From contig CM074185.1 of NCBI GenBank assembly GCA_037179385.1, positions 11,646,922 through 11,710,921 on the forward strand: a DNA stretch of 64,000 bases, read 5' to 3'. Shown in pieces: positions 11,016 to 21,871 of this stretch; within the stretch, counting starts at the first letter, position 1; each line of letters opens with the position of its first letter. A program made the position numbers and the translations under genes. This DNA is from Holothuria scabra. Taxonomy: Eukaryota; Echinodermata; Holothuroidea; Aspidochirotida; Holothuriidae. The notes beneath the pieces were generated by a model. That model was not told where the DNA came from and made no database searches. It worked only from the letters and a program-made list of their open reading frames with translations.

Positions 11016-11755
11016 TTAAAAATCTTGCTCAGCACAATGCCGGAAGTGGCGGATTATCTGAATATTATCCAAAATATTACCTGAAAACAGGAAGCAAGTA
11101 TATATTCAAAGTAAATTTTTTTACGGAAAATAAAATTGATAACACAAATTTGCGACACATTCGGGCACCTTGTGGGAGAAGAAGTATTTTTCTTTTATTT
11201 ATACTGTAGTCTTGCAAATTCTGAGGCTTTATTTCCGGGCAAAGGTTACAGAAACTTCTTGGAAGTGTTCAAATGCCAGGTTAATTAAACTGACAGACAG
11301 GAGGGTGTTAAAGTGCGGTGCCCAACAGTCTGCCATCGGATGCAAAAGATGTTAAAAGTGAAATCACTTATAGTCTCGGGTTCGGATAGTCAAATAGACG
11401 ATTATATTCATTCAGTGAATCATGTATTTAGCCAAAATAAAATAAAATTAAATATACAGAGTCACAAGAGAATCATAAGCATATTTTTTAATCCCTTATA
11501 TTGTTTTTTTCAGAAAAGATTTCAGACCAATCATTTATCTAATGGTACATTTTATCTGTTAATTTTCTAATCACTTAGCAAGTTGCCGGTTTTTATCTCA
11601 TCGCTCCGTGCGGAGGATGAGGTATTGTAGTCACTTTGCCTATGGAGCTATATATGGCAATGCCAGCTAAAAACGCAATGGTTACCATGGTAACGGTAAG
11701 TTTTCCCAGGCTACTAGTCTCGTGGTCCAGGGCTGAAAGTGGGGTCAAAGCCTGT
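11016..11755. other. No recognised gene
   Basis: AT-rich with short unconvincing frames. ACCATGGTAACGGTAAG near 11690 is palindromic in part. Nothing else recognised. Confidence 0.4.
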
Positions 11756-11836
11756 CCGTGTGTGTGTGCGTGTGTGTGTGTGTGTGTGTGTAGGTGAGTG
11801 TGTGGGATGTGTGCGTGTGTGTTTGTGTGTGTGTGT
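11756..11836. repeat. (TG)n microsatellite
   Basis: An interrupted TG array of about 80 bp, with CG and GGA interruptions. Confidence 0.95.
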
Positions 11837-11839
11837 CCA

Positions 11840-12490
11840 ATTTTGTTTTCCTAATATCTTTTAAACGGCTGGGCCGATTTTCTTCAAACTTGGTAGGATG
11901 GTACCTCAGGTGGAACAATTGCATTTTAATACACAACCGGAAGTGAAAGGTTAAAGTCAAAGGTCACAGGTCAAAGGTCAAATTTAGTGAAATCACATTT
12001 TCTGCTATTTTAAATTTTTAATTTTTTTTTTTTAAATGGTTTTTGTCCCTCAAACTCCTCCTAGTGGGCTGGACCGATTCTTTTCAAAATTGGTAGGTGG
12101 GTACCCCAGGGTGAAAACTTGTGTCTCTTAGACCCTCGGAAGAAAAGGTCAAAGGTCAGAGGTCAAAGGTCACATTTTGCAAAAAAAACCTTTTTTTCCT
12201 ATTTCGTACTAAAGCTTCAAAAGAAAACCTTCATTTTCCATGAAACTTCACAAGTATAATAGGGTAGACTAGTTCTACCAATATATGTAGTTTCCATGGC
12301 AACCAAGGTCAAAGGTCACGTGACAGGGGGCAAATACTTTTCTTTTGGTATTCACTTTATCTCTTAACAGAAGCATCCCACAAATCTGAACGTTTAAGTG
12401 TAATAGCCTAGGCATGATACTTAAGTTGTACCGCTATGTGTGGTTGTCATGGCAACCAAGGACATCGTTAACGTTACAGATTGTCAAAGG
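11840..12490 (+). repeat. Degenerate tandem array with AGGTCA half-sites
   Basis: About four diverged units of roughly 120-200 bp begin near 11840, 12040, 12205 and 12350. Each ends in AGGTCA or derived words. Exact AGGTCA hexamers occur at 11961, 11968 and 11975; at 12146, 12153, 12160 and 12167; and at 12306 and 12313. They are spaced exactly 7 nt start-to-start within each cluster, the DR1 arrangement bound by RXR, HNF4 or COUP-type nuclear receptors. The first two units share TGGGCTGG(A)CCGATT and TTGGTAGG blocks. Receptor binding is an inference from the motif only. Confidence 0.75.
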
Positions 12491-13340
12491 TTAAAGTGGG
12501 CATGACACGGCCACAAAAACTTTTGTGCATTGCAAGATTAGATACAGTATTTTACAAATATCATCTCACCCTCCATTAAAAACCCGTACAATTCGGCATA
12601 AATGATATTCGCAGGAAAACTGCGCTCAGAATCCATTTTCGAAAAATGCCGCAACAGCTCACCTGATTTTTATGACGCAATTGGCGGCACAAACCCCGCC
12701 CTACGGCGCGCATCTAGATGTGGAACTAGTGTAACGTTCGGTAAAGTTATCTTATCTTAGCAACCTCATGAAAACGATTGCATCACAATGCAGAGTCCAA
12801 TATACAGGGCGAAAGGCGCGGACCATGGTGAGGATTCGGAGCAAATCATTGGCCAATATGTTCGCGTGTATGTGCGCTCGGGTAAAAATAGTTCTGTTTT
12901 TGTGCAAGAAAGACGCGGTTCGGTTGCTATAAAGAACAGCTATGAATATGTATGGGCAGACCACAACAAGCGCGTCCCCACTACGAGCGCGTCTTTACTG
13001 TATGAGATGTTTGATGAAGATGCTATTGCGAATACTAAGCAGTCAGCGCAATGCACAATTCACAATGTAGTCAGCGGCCACGCTCACTGCTATCGGAGCA
13101 CCCGTGTTTGCAATTATGTATGCGCTAACACGCGTTACCATGCACATGATTCGATGATTGTGAGCTTTCTGGTTCAGTGGTACTAACCGTGCCTCCAATT
13201 ACTTCACCATTTTGAGACGCGTTCACATACGTTTTTCGCTTTCGAATTTCAAATGGTCTACTTTATGTCACTTTATGTCAAGGTGTACCCAAAGAACAGT
13301 TACCGAGAAACTTACTTTGGCCGTGTCATCCCCACTTTAA
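12491..13340. mobile_element. TTAA-flanked inverted-repeat element (850 bp)
   Basis: TTAA lies at 12491-12494 and 13337-13340. The terminal inverted repeats of about 23 bp differ at one internal base and begin TTAAAGTGGGCATGACACGG. The 5'-AG ends after TTAA resemble those of MITE-A and MITE-D, so a Kolobok-like mobiliser is plausible. It is inserted in the last AGGTCA-type word of the upstream array. Inside is a promoter-like stretch, ATGACGCAATTGGCGG followed by CCCCGCCC (about 12672-12705), and a 132-codon frame. Confidence 0.8.
12788..13186 (+). CDS. ORF inside the TTAA element (132 codons)
   Basis: An ATG-initiated frame lies centrally in the 850-bp element, beginning about 85 bp after a GC-box-like sequence. 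The product is hydrophilic (DHGEDSEQIIGQYVRVYVRS near the start, LLYEMFDEDAIANTKQS in the middle) with scattered Cys and His in the last third. No DDE/D transposase signature, THAP or BED finger is visible. It may be a captured or remnant gene, or a chance frame. A 70-codon antisense frame covers the same DNA. Confidence 0.3.
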   Translation: MQSPIYRAKGADHGEDSEQIIGQYVRVYVRSGKNSSVFVQERRGSVAIKNSYEYVWADHNKRVPTTSASLLYEMFDEDAIANTKQSAQCTIHNVVSGHAHCYRSTRVCNYVCANTRYHAHDSMIVSFLVQWY

Positions 13341-13396
13341 TGTTTTGTAACTAGCCTATTTTCCATCAGTTAATATAAATAAGCTTGACTCCCAGG

Positions 13397-13699
13397 TTAG
13401 TACTTCGTAGTAACAGTCTCAAATTCTTTTATCACTAGCTTGTATGCTACATTGAGATTTCTAAGTTCCTGCTCGCACTTCTCTTTGATGGACCTTATAT
13501 CTAGAGTGTTCTCATATGGTCTATGCAGACAGTTGTTTTCACTCCAAAGTTGCTTAACTGTTAGGCCTAGTAGTATGAAAGTTAAAATCAAACCTAGGGC
13601 TAGACTTGAAATCACAAGGTGGTTAACATTATGCAATTCAAAGGCTTGAGTTATAACGCAAGATATGAAACCGTGGTTGACTAACATTAGGTGAGGCAT
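13397..13699 (-). CDS. Hypothetical single-pass membrane protein (100 codons)
   Basis: An ATG at 13699 opens a frame ending at 13397. One clear hydrophobic helix at about residues 28-50 (LVISSLALGLILTFILLGLT) is followed by a charged amphipathic C-terminal region (SIKEKCEQELRNLNVAYKLV) that could form a coiled coil. The layout resembles a small type II membrane protein. I recognise no family. It sits just outside the TTAA element and has no obvious neighbours. It could also be one exon or a chance frame. Confidence 0.3.
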   Translation of the reverse strand: MPHLMLVNHGFISCVITQAFELHNVNHLVISSLALGLILTFILLGLTVKQLWSENNCLHRPYENTLDIRSIKEKCEQELRNLNVAYKLVIKEFETVTTKY

Positions 13700-14779
13700 A
13701 GGGCCTACCTGTCTTACATATTAGTGCCCTTAAAACTTGGCGGTTCTGAAGCATCGCCAAAAAACGTACGTGACAATTTCCTTGCCACGGGTTAGGATTG
13801 GCCACAGGCCACTACGCAGAAAAGGTTTGTGCGTCGCCCGGAAATCTTCTAACGCCACACGTTCAACATCGCGCACACGCCCAGTTTTTTAATTGAGACG
13901 GACTTGATGTGCATATCAGCTTGACACACATGAAGTTTGCCGTCGCGTCAATAACAATTACGCACCTGTCTAAATCGTTCCCGAAAGCGTCTTACTTTTA
14001 TAATCGTTGCGTCCATATCTAATCGTATCAGTTTAGTGTAACATCCAAGCTCGTTGTTTTTTCATAGTTTTGCAAGGATATAACAGCATCTTAAAAAATA
14101 AATTTGTTCCAAAATCTTAGATAGGCCTACTGGATTAAAAGGGTGCCAAGCGTCACAAAGATTGGGTAGCCTATTTCTCCAGTTCTTATATAATCCAGTG
14201 TCAGAATTTAGGTATCCAAATGATGTTTTTTTTTAATGAAGAGTGCGCCTGTTCCAAGAACTTGATTGGTCTGTTCCATATTCTTTCCCTTCGCTATCTC
14301 ACGAAATAAAACCCCGTCCCTTGGAACGAAAAAATATCGCCTCCCTTGGACTTCAAGATTGTTGCATGGAGTTTTAGTGTGGTAATTTTTGTCAATGGCA
14401 TTCTACTGTAGCATAAAATTCAGCAGAGATAAAACTTCTAGCTCATACATAGTTCAAGTTCTGTAACCAACTTGCGCACATGCTAGCGATGAGATATGCA
14501 ACTCTGTGGATTGCCCTCTTGTTTTTCTTCTTGCAAACGAAAGCTAAACTTACGACTGTTAACATTCACAAGCTTTACTAAACTGTCATTTCCTGTCATT
14601 CCAGGGTCGGAAATTAAAACTTTCTGGACTCTATACGCCAACTGAAAGTGGCGCTCGGCTTCGGTAGTCCTTCGGATGAAAATACCTTTAGCCTCCATAC
14701 TTAGATACTCGCTTTCGCCTATCCAGACCGGCGATCGCTGATGCCTTTTTATTTTGATTCGTAAAGGTATATACGCAAA
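13700..14779. other. No recognised gene
   Basis: A 115-codon minus frame (14483-14830) has no motif and runs into a dispersed repeat, so it is not called. GATTGGCCACAGGCCAC near 13797 contains an inverted CCAAT box but nothing else promoter-like. Confidence 0.4.
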
Positions 14780-15025
14780 TTTCAAAACAATTTTACGTCG
14801 AAAGGTAGCATGCGTGCTACCATGTTGCATGTAAAGACACCATACTTTCCTAAGAATTCCAGTATAACCACCAAAATTCTACTCTCAAGACTTTTCCTGT
14901 CCGAGTCGAAAATTTTATCATTCTGCATCTAAGCTCCTTAGAAGGTCAAAAATTTTCAAAGAAAAAGAGATCACTTAACATACTGCATCCCCCTCCCCTT
15001 GAGAGAAAACCAATGTACGCCAATG
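14780..15025 (+). repeat. Dispersed repeat E, 3' part
   Basis: Matches the 3' half of the repeat at 28880-29133: a GGTAGCATG block, CCTGTCCGAGTCGAAAAT, GCTCCTTAGAAGGTCAAAAA, and a terminal GTACGCCAATG corresponding to GTACGCCACTG there. Diverged and truncated. Confidence 0.65.
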
Positions 15026-15904
15026 AAGAACAGTTCCAGGTTGGGGTGCAGGAACCTCGAAATTTTAAGCTTTTTTGCCAACCTCGGCTATTGAACGTAA
15101 AACTTGACATATTATGACAATTATAAGCCTTGTCAAGTGATATTACCTCCAAGACCCTGGTTATAAATTCAGAATTCAGAATGTCCCTTAAAGCAGAGCT
15201 GAAACGAGTCATGGGTCTAGTCACTTACTCTCAAAAGTGACTCAAGAAGTCGTTGGCCGTTATTAGTCACTGACTTGGAACGATTAAAAGTGAAGTGCAC
15301 ACGTAAAATCCTTTTAAAAGGAGGTGGCAAATTTTCTTCAGGGTTTTCCTTGCCCCTAATTGCCCAGCAATGTAAAACCGTTTGAATGAAATTGCAAATT
15401 TTTATTTCGGGTTTTTCCTAGAACTTATGCCAACTTAAGTGACTGGATTTGAAGTCAGAAAGCTGCCCCTACCCCCTGTCTCGCACTGACTAATTTTGAT
15501 CAACTGATGATCCATTAATTGACCGCAGTTCGAAAAGTGTACTGGTGAAATATTCCTTCTACAAGACGTTTTTGTAGAATTCAAAAATGTACTCAGAGCC
15601 TCAATGTTCAGGTGACGTTATCGCGCAATGGTAGGTTACGCTAAATATTGGGATAAGGTTTCAGGATTAGGGTAAGGATAAAGCGTACCCTACCCCTACC
15701 GCTAATACATAACTCTTAGCTCATCTTTAACCCCGGAGTTACCCTTAATCCCTAGACCTAACTCTAAACCAGTGGTGGAGCTATGAAGTTTGGTTTGAGG
15801 GGACGAGAATGTCCCAGTTAAAGAAGGATGTGTTATAGCGTTGGGGATTACGTTCAGTTTCGCCTCAGAGTACTTTAGGATAGTAAGATGGGGATAGAGT
15901 TTTA
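15026..15904. other. No gene; telomere-like words
   Basis: At 15650-15770 GGATTAGGGTAAGG and CCCTAGACCTAACTC style words occur on both strands, forming a weak dyad. They are too irregular to be interstitial telomere repeats. Otherwise nothing recognised. Confidence 0.4.
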
Positions 15905-16137
15905 CGGTTCAGTTTCTAACCGTATGGTTCAAGTCGGGGAAAGTCATGGCTCTTCCCCAGTTATTGCTCATTGGCTTTTTTCCCAACTCAATTTTTAGGT
16001 TAGCACTCAGGCACAGTAGCAGTAGGTTCATCTTTCTTTAAGTCTTCGGTATACGCGGCCGGGGCTGGAACTACAGACGTCCCTACTGAAAGTCAGATGT
16101 TCTAACCAATTGACCATGTGGTCGGTCTGTAGACGTT
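15905..16137 (-). mobile_element. SINE S1, near full-length copy
   Basis: On the minus strand TGGTCAATTGG at 16116-16106 fits box A exactly and AGTTCCAGCCC at 16072-16062 is a one-mismatch box B. The body follows with CCTACTGCTACTGTGCC, then GAGTTGGGAAAAAAGCC, then GGTTAGAAACTGAACCGTAA at 15925-15906. This copy and the one at 6262-6442 together define the head-body order of the family. Confidence 0.8.
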
Positions 16138-17590
16138 TTGGATATATTGTGATAATCTTTACTATGCATAAATGCAACAATGAAATGAAAACTGGGAGTA
16201 TAAACAATAGTGTGGGGACATCAACATATTTGCTTTTACTTCCATTTATGTTGGGATAATCTGTTATCTCGAAAAAATTATGTAGTTAAGTTATAAATAT
16301 CGACTAAATACGTGACTTTATGGTCGTTTCTTTGCATTGCCGTCCTGTGGAAAGGGTATATATATATATTTTTTTTTTGGGGGGGGGGGGGGTTCTAAGA
16401 TGTTTTAGTTTCAGTTTCATGCAGTCTAGTCTTATTCTTATGCTTATGCTTTTCAAATATGTTTTGTGTTGTGTGTTAAATATCTTAAACCCGCAATAAA
16501 CTGAGGATACAAATATACAAAGAGAGAATAAACTGGAACTGAAGCTGAAACTAGCGTGCTTTGCTGTAGGGAACACGAGGTCTGGGACAGTCATGCAGCC
16601 TAATTGGCCAAACCTTTGCTAAGTCTGGCTGACGTTGGCTTCAGCCGGCCATATGGAGTAGGACGAAAAGGCACCCCGAAAGAAAGGATTTTGTACGGCC
16701 ATGATAGTGCGGGCTATAACTACCATTCACTTCTTCTCTTCCACTTCCGTCCATGAGAAACTTGAAGTTGTACAGACGGCGTACAATAATAACCGACTTT
16801 GGTTCTGTTTACGTGATGGTGTTAGATGGTACATTGAAGTTAGATCAGCAGTTCGGTGCACTTTTACAAAGAAGTACATCTATAGGCACAGAGTTGAAAC
16901 ACCCGACCTCCTCTGCTATGTCTAGACGCTGATGAATACTGGTATATAACGTCGTATTTTAACAAAAGTGATTACATACGGTCCAGTCGCTGTACGTTGG
17001 ACGTACGTAAGTCACGTATGTGCTTTGCAACCACAAACAGCCTTGAGAATCACCATCCTTGTAATTGGATGATGATAATGTAGTGTATAACCTTAAAATC
17101 TACGGTCTACTGTCTACATTATTACACTTGTGTTAATAAATGTTACACTCCTTGACGTGAAGGAGTTGCTTAGTATTGAACACATTGTTTGCTAAATTCC
17201 CAACAGCAAAGAGGAACCTATTTTTTATTTCGTTTATTTTGTTTCGAACTGAAGTTGCTTTTTAATCAATGAAAAGTACTCTGCGGTACCGTGTTCTTGA
17301 GGATTTACATCACGTTGGAAGGTGTTTCGGAATAATTTAAGGACGCGAAATGAGCAGGTAGGATGAAAATTGATTTTTTTTCCTTCCGGAATATGTTAGA
17401 TTTCATCAAATTTAAGGCGTTACAGAAATGAGAATATTGCATGTGATCTCAGGCACGTTTGCAGGAATCATTCCACAATCAATTGAAATAAGTCCAACCC
17501 GATCCTTATGGTCGTTCAATACTTTGATACGTAACAAATCAATACAATTGCATTTTCTCTGGGACCCTCGTGTTCAGAGGGGTAGATGCA
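16138..17590. other. No gene; simple repeat at 16360-16392
   Basis: A compound TA, then T, then G run (TATATATATA, TTTTTTTTT, GGGGGGGGGGGG) lies at about 16359-16392. A 96-codon minus frame across it is a shadow of simple sequence. No other structure is recognised. Confidence 0.45.
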
Positions 17591-17724
17591 CACTGTTTAA
17601 CGAGGTGTCTCTTGATTGGTTGTTGCTATTGTATTGTATCGATTGCATTCTTAGTTAGGGTTTGGGATTTGGTTAGGGATTAGGGCTATCCTTAGCCAGT
17701 TAGGACATTTCTCGTTAAACAGTG
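17591..17724. mobile_element. MITE-C copy 1
   Basis: A perfect 14-bp inverted repeat CACTGTTTAACGAG lies at 17591-17604 and 17711-17724 around a 106-bp core containing TTGATTGGTTGTTG and telomere-like GGTTAGGGATTAGGG. The same core and ends occur at 48052-48217. Two copies with matching ends support a mobile family. No target duplication was resolved here. Confidence 0.75.
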
Positions 17725-18339
17725 CTAGGCAGCGGGCCGTAGGCTACACGAAAAAGTGCTTTCGTTTTTAACTTTCGTGACGCACATCTGGGGGTCGGCA
17801 TAAAAATTACCCACGAAGGTCAATTTTAACCTTTTGAACATAATATCAATTACCACAAGCGAACGAGTTGGCCTACGAAGAGAAATTTGAGGGTAAATTG
17901 TTAGTTTTTTGTGGCCAACATTCATCGTATATACTAGTTCCACGAATTTTCTGACACGTACAAAATCTGTACAATGTCGGGCGGGTGCACAGTGCAGTGG
18001 TCAGTGAAATTGATAGGGATAAACTTTTAGGTCAATAAATTGACGGGAGGGGGAAAGCAGGGGTGTAGGACGATTTACCATCATCTGAGGAAAGGTTGAA
18101 TTAATCAGCAACAGGAACGAGAAAGGATAGCGAAGGGATAGCGAAGAAGGAAAATGAATCAGGACAAAACAGGAATTAGAATTTGGAATAGGAAAGAGGA
18201 AGAAAATAAACCTACATGACATGAAAAAAAAGAAACAGAGAGAAGAGATGCGTTCAGTAAGGATGCCAATACATGATTCACATGTTATTGTTCAGTCACG
18301 GTCTGGTTTGCAGCTGAGTTATGAGAGAGTAAATAACCG
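17725..18339. other. No recognised gene
   Basis: A purine-rich stretch lies at 18040-18250. Frames on both strands here are low-complexity shadows. Confidence 0.4.
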
Positions 18340-18722
18340 ACGGCATGGTTACGGTGGTTAAAGCATCCGACGTCAGGCGCAGATTTACGGGTGGGGGCTT
18401 ACCACCCCATCCCTCCCTTTTTCGCCATATCAACAATAAACATATGGAAAATTAGCAGTGGAGCTCCCTCTCACCCCTTTTTTTCTCTTAGGTCAGCCCC
18501 CTTTTTTGAATGTGCGAGTCCGCGCCTGGACTAGCTTGCAGTTGGGAGTTCGGGAGTTCGAGTATTGGCCGGGTCATTCTGAAGCATGTAAAAAACACCT
18601 TCTGCCATTGTGCTTGGTGCTCAGCATAGGGCAATTGAGTAGGAAAAACAAGCCAGTTAGTTACAAGTGGAAAAGCTAGTTCGTGGCGGCTCGACATAAA
18701 CCAGTTGGTTAGAAACTGGCCA
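18340..18722 (+). mobile_element. SINE S1 copy with an internal insertion
   Basis: A head-like start (GGCATGGTTACGGTGGTTAAAG at 18342) is separated from the box-B region (GGGAGTTCGAGTATTGG at 18551) by about 150 bp of CT- and G-rich sequence, which is absent from other copies. The body is well preserved: CCATTGTGCTTGGTGCTCAG, then AGGAAAAACAAGCCAGTTAG, then AAACCAGTTGGTTAGAAACT ending near 18720. Confidence 0.7.
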
Positions 18723-19431
18723 TATGGGCTGCCACGTAAAAACTCCGTCCATCAAACTCGAAAGGATAGGCCTAAATGGACAGGCCTTACGGCCAAGCAG
18801 AACTTAATTCCCATTGAGATCTTTTGTCCAAATCAACCAAAAGGTTTCAACGGTTTCCAAATGGTAGAGGGTTTTCAAAAGATTTTGGTTTATAAAAAGT
18901 GTAATTTTATTATTCCCTTTGATTTTTGACCAATTTTTAAAAGGGACTGCCCAAATGCAAAGGGTATCTACAAAGGGTATCACTTGAAACCCTTTGGTTT
19001 CAAAGGGTTTAACCCAAAAGGGTCCCAAATGGAATTTTCAGTTACATTTTAGTTACCATTTGTGTGACACCACATCTTTAAGAGACACCGGTAGCTATGT
19101 TGCTATTTTTGTGGTCTGTCTTTCATAAAATTCCCATTTTTCTACAATTTAAATTCTTGATTTTAAAATATTTTATCTAAAAGGACAACAAATTTGGGAA
19201 ACTTTTGAAATGTCATCGGGGTCTGCAGATTTTTTAAAATTTTGTATACGCTCCGCGCCAATTGAAGATAGTCTTTCGAGAAAGGTTTCATATTCCAGGC
19301 AGGGGAGCTTTGGCCTACCGTAGTCAAATGTTCTCAAACACACCGCATGTGGGACATCGAATCCAGAGTAGCGCTTGCAGTGACCTTTCCGCACCCGCAC
19401 CAAGTTCAAACGAGCTTCAAGGATCGATTTG
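18723..19431. other. No gene; short internal duplications
   Basis: At 18955-19030 the words AAAGGGTATC, AACCCTTTGG and AAAGGGT recur several times in both orientations. They are shared with 9640-9700 and may be the eroded 5' side of repeat F. A short repeat-E fragment lies inside. Confidence 0.4.
19222..19283 (+). repeat. Dispersed repeat E, fragment 2
   Basis: TTGTATACGCTCCGCGCCAA preceded by a TTTTTTAAAA tract and followed by AGATAGTCTTT matches the core at 28740-28800. Confidence 0.55.
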
Positions 19432-21010
19432 TATCTGACTATTGACGGAATCGAATATTCAGTCATAATTAGATACGAAATGATCTTGAACAAAGGAAGT
19501 CGGTCCAATTTTAGTAGAGTTATGCTCAACTGAAACTAAGATTAAAAATGCGGAAATAGAATGTAAAATTTTTTCAAGTTGATATATTTAAAAAAAAAAA
19601 CATATCAGGTACCGTCATTTCAAAAAATACACAAAGGCGTACGGGGAGAGGCGGATCCTGTTTGCCGTGAACTGAATATTTTTCAAGTCCCATTTTGCCC
19701 GGCCCCATGTCAACACGGTCCGCTGCAGGCCGAACTGACTAGCTACTACAGGCTACCCCCTTGCACTAAAATACATGCAAGTGCCAATGCCCTGAAATAA
19801 GCACTTCCCCTACTCTGGGAGAAGTGCAGTTCCCCTATCCCCACCTGAAAGGTCTACGCCTAATAGCATGAAAGTTGCCAAGGTCTGCTTGCGATTTTCT
19901 ATTGAAAAACCAGCCCCTGTCTAAAGCAATCGGCCATTTCATGACACTCTGTCTCCAGGGGGAGGAATTTCTGATGAGATTTTTCGCCAGAAAGATCAAA
20001 ATTTTAATACATGGCTACTTCGTTGGGTGTCGAAACAAGCATTTCATCGGGAAAGGGCTGATCGCTTTTACAAAATGTGGCCAGTGTACCGTATTCAATT
20101 TGGCACTAGTACTGAGCTCGGAGGCTCATATTGGGACCAGAAAATTTAGTACACGAAATTCGATATTTTGCGGAAGGGAAACCGTTCCAAGCTGCCAATA
20201 ACAGCTGGACCACCAAATTTTAAGTAAGTTTGTAGCGGTTTGGGATTTTTAGGTAGCATGTAAGTTACTGCTAAGGTGAATTAAAGCTACAGCTATTCCC
20301 TAATAACTTGAGAACCAACACACCCCAAATGCCAGTGCCTATTAGAACCTATTACACGAAATACAGCTTGGTGATATTCTCGCCCGTATTCGTATTGTTA
20401 ACCTTCCAGATTTCGTCGTTCCTCGATACAAAAATGGTACTAGATGGGTTGAAGGGTATTATTCTTTTTTCAGAGATCGGATCGCGTGGCGCAGATTATA
20501 CAATTTGGATCGGTATCCAGCTCGAGTTACTCATTCGCAGTTAACGTTACGCGCGAAACCGACGTAGCAGGGACATACACAGCTCCTCGTTCGCGGAAAA
20601 GTGTCCTTTTTCTTTCCAAATCTTTTTACCGTTTTTAATCCCACCTACCAAAATAAGCATTAAAAATAAAAATTTGTTTATTTTTTCATAAGTTTAACAT
20701 TTAAGCCCATTTCAGACAATTAAAGTGCTTTTAGAACATGAATAGAGGCTGCAGCTGTAGTTTTAGTACTGTTTGAGGAAAAGCTTACTTGAAAAGTGGA
20801 AGTTGTGTGTCTATCTCACCTTCGCCAGATTTTAAAATTAAAGGGATATTTTTACTTATTTTTTCTTGATCCTCAGGCCAAACGGATCGCTTGTGGTAAT
20901 TGCATAGGTTATTATTTCATCTTATCCCATCGATTCGTATTTTTTTCAATCAGACCCTCCGAAGTGCGTCACGAAGTAACACGAAAAAGCACGACAGATT
21001 TTGGTGTATG
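19432..21010 (+). repeat. Diverged repeat F, copy 2
   Basis: The partner of 9890-11015. It contains the same ordered landmarks, including GGGTATTATTCTTTTTTCAG at 20453, GATTATACAATTTGGATCGG at 20493 and AAGTAACACGAAAAAGCACG at 20972. About 450 bp between 19630 and 20180 have no counterpart in copy 1, so one copy has gained or lost a segment. Frames inside (102-108 codons) are not conserved between the copies. Confidence 0.65.
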
Positions 21011-21313
21011 CGCATCGTCCCTTCCAGAGAGAAGCCTTACTGGATTTCCTGACAACAAAACTCTTATAATCATAGACATTTTAAAACCTAGTAGTGACAA
21101 ATAGAACAATAATAAATCTTACGAAAACTTGTGTGGCAAAAGTTCCCATGTAGCCCACTTGAAAAACCGTGACAAACTGAGTGACCTCCCTTAATTTAAA
21201 AGATTTAAAATCACCAGAATAAAGTATAAACAAATATATTTGTTTGGAAATAATCACTAATCAAACGTCCGACTGGTCACTGATTCCACTCTTTTAAATT
21301 TTAACTCCAATAT

Positions 21314-21574
21314 TTAAAAGGGAGGGAGCAGTGGCCCCAACTTGAAGTAGTGTAGTAGATTGTCCTGTTTCCTATTGGTCCTTGAGAGTCGTGTGACAAC
21401 GTTTTTGCTCTTTAAATTTGAATATTTCCTTAAGCACCTGCTTGGTTTACTTTGCATACGGTATGTAATATTGAAGTCGTAAAATATTATCAAAGATAAT
21501 TTGGAGACAGGTAAAATGAAATGTGTGAAATTTAGCTGTTGTTTCAAAATAAGTTTGGGGCAACTGCTACTTAA
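21314..21574. mobile_element. MITE-D copy 1 (TTAA-flanked)
   Basis: TTAA lies at 21314 and 21571. The imperfect ends contain GGGAGCAGTGGCCCCAAC facing GTTTGGGGCAACTGCTAC. About 250 bp align with 50852-51118, including CTGCTTGGTTTAC, ATTGAAGTCGTAAAATATTAT and TTTAGCTGTTGTTTCAAAAT. It lies in the presumed last intron of the transporter gene, about 300 bp upstream of its exon. Confidence 0.75.
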
Positions 21575-21871
21575 AATCTTACGATTGAAGAGAGAAAGTA
21601 AATCAAAATGTGACTTTTGGTGATATTTTGCCTAAGTTCATTTAAATGTTGGACCACTTTCCCAAAGTGTCAGGCTTTGTTCGTCCTGCATAACCACATA
21701 CTGGAAATGTTGTAATTTCATTTTAACAATGTTCTTGTGCTGGTTCACATTTTATCTCCTACTCTCCCGCATTTCAAGTTATTGTGACTTTTTCATTTTA
21801 AGGTTCATTTGGCATTTGATCTAACATTCATTAAATATGAGGTGAAAGTTCTTTCCTTGTAATCTTTACAG
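21575..21871 (+). other. Presumed intron of the transporter gene
   Basis: AT-rich, ending in TTTCCTTGTAATCTTTACAG, a convincing acceptor immediately upstream of the coding exon. No branch point was assigned. Confidence 0.6.

Noticed and set aside
14483..14830. 115-codon minus-strand frame
   Set aside because: Runs into repeat E sequence and shows no family features.
15650..15770. Interstitial telomere array
   Set aside because: TTAGGG-like words are too irregular and occur on both strands.
17640..17700. Telomere-like TTAGGG words
   Set aside because: They are the core of MITE-C, present again at 48120-48170.
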